Below are positions 62,110 to 64,000 of a stretch of 64,000 nucleotides of DNA, one piece after another (position 1 is the stretch's first letter; each line of letters starts with the position of its first letter). The translations under genes were made by a program, and so were the position numbers. The DNA lies in contig JAIUPO010000004.1 of NCBI GenBank assembly GCA_020160805.1, forward strand, positions 62,001 to 126,000, in the 5' to 3' direction. The notes under the pieces are model-generated. The model was not told the origin of the DNA. It was given only the letters and a program-made list of their open reading frames with translations, and did no database searches. Source of the stretch: Actinomycetota bacterium. GTDB lineage: Bacteria; Actinomycetota; Actinomycetes; Actinomycetales; Dermatophilaceae.

Positions 62110-62967
62110 TCAGGCGCGGGCGGTGAGGGCGCGGGCGGTGTCGGCGACGGAGCCGGTATGCCGGTGGACGCGACCCGGCATACGTCCGGGTGCGGCGGCA
62201 GGGCCGGCGATGCCGACCCGGTGGCGGCGGGACAGATCGCTTAGGGCGCGGCGGTTGGTGGTCACGGATTCGGGGTCGCGGCCGGACAGCACGATCCAGT
62301 CCGGTGTGACGCGGTCGGCCATGACGCTGACATCGCGGATTGGGGTGTCGGAGCCGAGGAAGCGGACCCGCCAGCCGGAGCGGCCGAGCAGCACGCCGAG
62401 GCAGAGCAGCGCGAGATCGTGCTGTTCGCCCGGGAGGCAGGCCAGGATGACGACCGGCCCCTGACCGCGTCCCCACGTCATCGTGTGAGCCGAGAGCCGG
62501 CTCCGGATCAGGGCACTGGCGAAATGTTCATGCGCGACACTGGCTTCGCCGGCGGCCCACAGGCCACCGAGTTGACGCAAGAAGGGCAAGAGTTGCGTCT
62601 CGATGGCCTCTTCGATGGGCCGATCGGCGAAGAGCCGGTCCAAAATCGCGTGCACGGCGGCTTCGTCGAAATCCAAGACCGCGGCCAGCAAGCTGGCCCC
62701 GACATCGCGGGCGGGACGAGAGGCTGAGTTGGCCTTGGGCCCACCATTGGCACGTTCGGCGGCCAGCACGCGGGCGGCGGCATTCGCAGCCGACACGCCG
62801 GACTCGACCAGGCTCGCCGCGGCGCGCACCCGGGCCAGATCGCCCGGGCCGTAGACGCGGTACCCACCCTCGGTCCGCAATGGGGACACCAGTCCGTATC
62901 GCCGCTCCCAGGCGCGGATCGTGTGCGTGGACAGACCGACGCGAGCGCTGAACTCTCCGATGCGCAT
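62110..62967 (-). CDS. MerR-family regulator with B12-binding domain (LitR/CarH-like)
   Basis: A 285-residue regulator. The N-terminal MerR HTH (1-70) has THTIRAWERRYGLVSPLRTE. The helical and Rossmann cobalamin domains follow, with the light-sensing W-x9-EH motif complete (W137, E147, H148). The E-x-H-x-x-G cobalamin motif appears as E181-x-H183 with Ala replacing Gly. CarH/LitR proteins repress light-protection genes in the dark and release DNA when adenosylcobalamin is photolysed. The start is uncertain; a GTG at 62997 would add ten residues. Divergent from an FAD oxidoreductase. Confidence 0.88.
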   Translation of the reverse strand: MRIGEFSARVGLSTHTIRAWERRYGLVSPLRTEGGYRVYGPGDLARVRAAASLVESGVSAANAAARVLAAERANGGPKANSASRPARDVGASLLAAVLDFDEAAVHAILDRLFADRPIEEAIETQLLPFLRQLGGLWAAGEASVAHEHFASALIRSRLSAHTMTWGRGQGPVVILACLPGEQHDLALLCLGVLLGRSGWRVRFLGSDTPIRDVSVMADRVTPDWIVLSGRDPESVTTNRRALSDLSRRHRVGIAGPAAAPGRMPGRVHRHTGSVADTARALTARA

Positions 62968-63026
62968 GGCATCTGTGGCGCCGGTCACGGGGGTCACTCT
63001 AGCGGTCAAAAACCTTAGACAATCAT

Positions 63027-63050
63027 TCGACAACTGGCCCTAGTTGTCGA
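63027..63050. promoter_or_regulatory. inverted-repeat operator between LitR-like gene and FAD oxidoreductase
   Basis: TCGACAACT-N6-AGTTGTCGA, a perfect nine-bp inverted repeat in the divergent gap. TACCGT at 63052-63057 is seven bases before the oxidoreductase ATG, so the repeat covers the presumed -35 side of a leaderless promoter. The LitR-like regulator is the natural candidate to bind it. Confidence 0.55.
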
Positions 63051-63064
63051 CTACCGTCGACTCT

Positions 63065-64000
63065 ATGAGTGAACATGCCCAGACCGGCGCCAGACCACGG
63101 CGCGTCGCGGTGGTGGGGTCGGGCATCTCGGGTCTCACCGCGGCATACCTGCTGGCTCGGCGCGACCAGGTGACGCTTTTCGAGGCCGAAGACCGGCTCG
63201 GGGGCCACTCGCACACGCACCAGGTGACCAGCCGCAGCGGTCCGCTGGCCGTCGACACCGGCTTCATCGTCCACAACGATCGGACCTATCCCCTGCTCAC
63301 CCGCCTGTTCGCCGAGCTCGGGATCGCGACCCGCGACACCGAGATGTCGATGTCGATCAGCGATCCCTCCTCCGGGCTGGCATATGCCGGCGGCAAGGGC
63401 ATCGGGGGTTTCCTCGCCCAGCCACGACGCCTCCTCAGCCCGGCCTATGTCGACCTGCTCCGCTCCGTGCGGCGCTTTCACCAGCTCGGCGCAGCCTTCC
63501 TGGCTAGTCATCCCGCGGACGATCTGACGACCTTTGGGGAGTTCATCGACGAGCACGGGTTCTCGGCACGCTTCACGAATTTGTATGCCGTGCCGCTGGT
63601 TTCGTGTGTCTGGTCCAGTGGACGCCAGGCCGCGCTCGGCTATCCAGCGGTCCATCTTTTTCGATTCCTCGATCACCACGGAATGTTGAGCGTGGGCAAC
63701 TCGCCGCAATGGCGGACGGTGGTCGGTGGGTCCGCGACCTATGTCCACGCGATCGCCGATCGCCTCCCGGACGTGCGGCGCGGGTCCGGTGTCGTCGGGG
63801 TGACACGCCACAGCAATGGCGTCACCCTCGCCACCACGGCGGGCGAGGAGGCCTTCGATCGGGTGGTCGTCGCCACCCATGCCGATCAGGCACTCGCCCT
63901 CCTGCGCGACGCGACCCCTGACGAGAAGGAGATCCTGGGGGCCTTCCGCTACTCGACAAATGAGACCCTTCTGCACCGGGACGAGTCCTTCCTTCCGTCG
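63065..64000 (+). CDS. FAD-dependent amine-oxidase-like protein, N-terminal part
   Basis: An open frame of 312 codons to the window edge, without stop. The N-terminus has the dinucleotide-binding fold VAVVGSGISGLTAAYLLARR (GxGxxG at 18-23) with E40 at the end of strand 2, then the RLGGHSHT motif of amine-oxidase-type flavoproteins. VDTGFIVHNDRTYPLL and WSSGRQAALGYP fit the NAD(P)/FAD-binding proteins usually found next to LitR/CarH, together with DUF1365, a cyclopropane-fatty-acid-like methyltransferase and a photolyase. Those partners would lie beyond the window. Confidence 0.88.
   Translation, partial: MSEHAQTGARPRRVAVVGSGISGLTAAYLLARRDQVTLFEAEDRLGGHSHTHQVTSRSGPLAVDTGFIVHNDRTYPLLTRLFAELGIATRDTEMSMSISDPSSGLAYAGGKGIGGFLAQPRRLLSPAYVDLLRSVRRFHQLGAAFLASHPADDLTTFGEFIDEHGFSARFTNLYAVPLVSCVWSSGRQAALGYPAVHLFRFLDHHGMLSVGNSPQWRTVVGGSATYVHAIADRLPDVRRGSGVVGVTRHSNGVTLATTAGEEAFDRVVVATHADQALALLRDATPDEKEILGAFRYSTNETLLHRDESFLPS

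Overview
The window is high-GC DNA from an actinomycete (Actinomycetota), probably order Micrococcales; the genus cannot be fixed from the sequence. Supporting signs are menB, an IdeR-type regulator with all iron ligands, a CSP/DUF3027/DUF2530/NCS2/MarR/MFS block beside serC and a citrate synthase, DUF3263 and DUF3349 proteins, a fused CysN-CysC, CIRCE control of groEL, and many genes that look leaderless (TANNNT 6-7 bases before the start codon).

Bases 1-288 are the 3' end of menB. An integrative, probably mobilizable element of about 18.1 kb (roughly 289-18437) sits exactly at the menB stop codon, flanked by a 15-bp direct repeat (274-288 and 18423-18437). It carries a possible toxin-antitoxin-like pair (608-1691), a tyrosine recombinase with an AlpA-like excisionase (1650-3105), a repeat-rich non-coding segment (3106-3526), a MobF relaxase-helicase (3527-6223), a small unknown gene, and a defence-like cassette. 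In the cassette a coiled-coil, possibly nuclease-type protein (6880-8304) is divergent from a tightly packed operon: an HTH/apparent dead methylase/HsdS-like fusion, hsdM, hsdS, hsdR and a coiled-coil protein of unknown function (8500-18229). No type IV secretion genes are present, so transfer would need a helper.

From 18.4 kb on the chromosome is ordinary: bacterial PH protein, macrodomain, NlpC/P60 hydrolase behind a c-di-AMP (ydaO) riboswitch, ideR with an MFS transporter, pdxH-citA-serC, MFS/MarR, purine permease, cold-shock operon, aldose epimerase, a two-component system followed by an HtrA protease, a HelD-like helicase, an alcohol dehydrogenase, a DUF2339 membrane protein, a MacB-like ABC exporter, an HD hydrolase, a DUF4031-Nudix fusion, groEL under two CIRCE boxes, a PiT phosphate transporter, a group II decarboxylase, an amidohydrolase, an acyl-CoA synthetase, an LLM oxidoreductase, cysD-cysNC, a HAD phosphatase, ung, and the start of a LitR/CarH light- or B12-responsive locus at the right edge.

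Two signals cut across the annotation. The chromosomal part is crowded with the heptamer GTATGCC/GGCATAC (about fifty by eye, in all reading frames and both orientations), while the inserted element has none that I could find. The element's ends carry matched repeat arrays that look like recombinase arm sites. The best candidate for an undescribed system is the extended type I restriction cassette, because of its accessory proteins.
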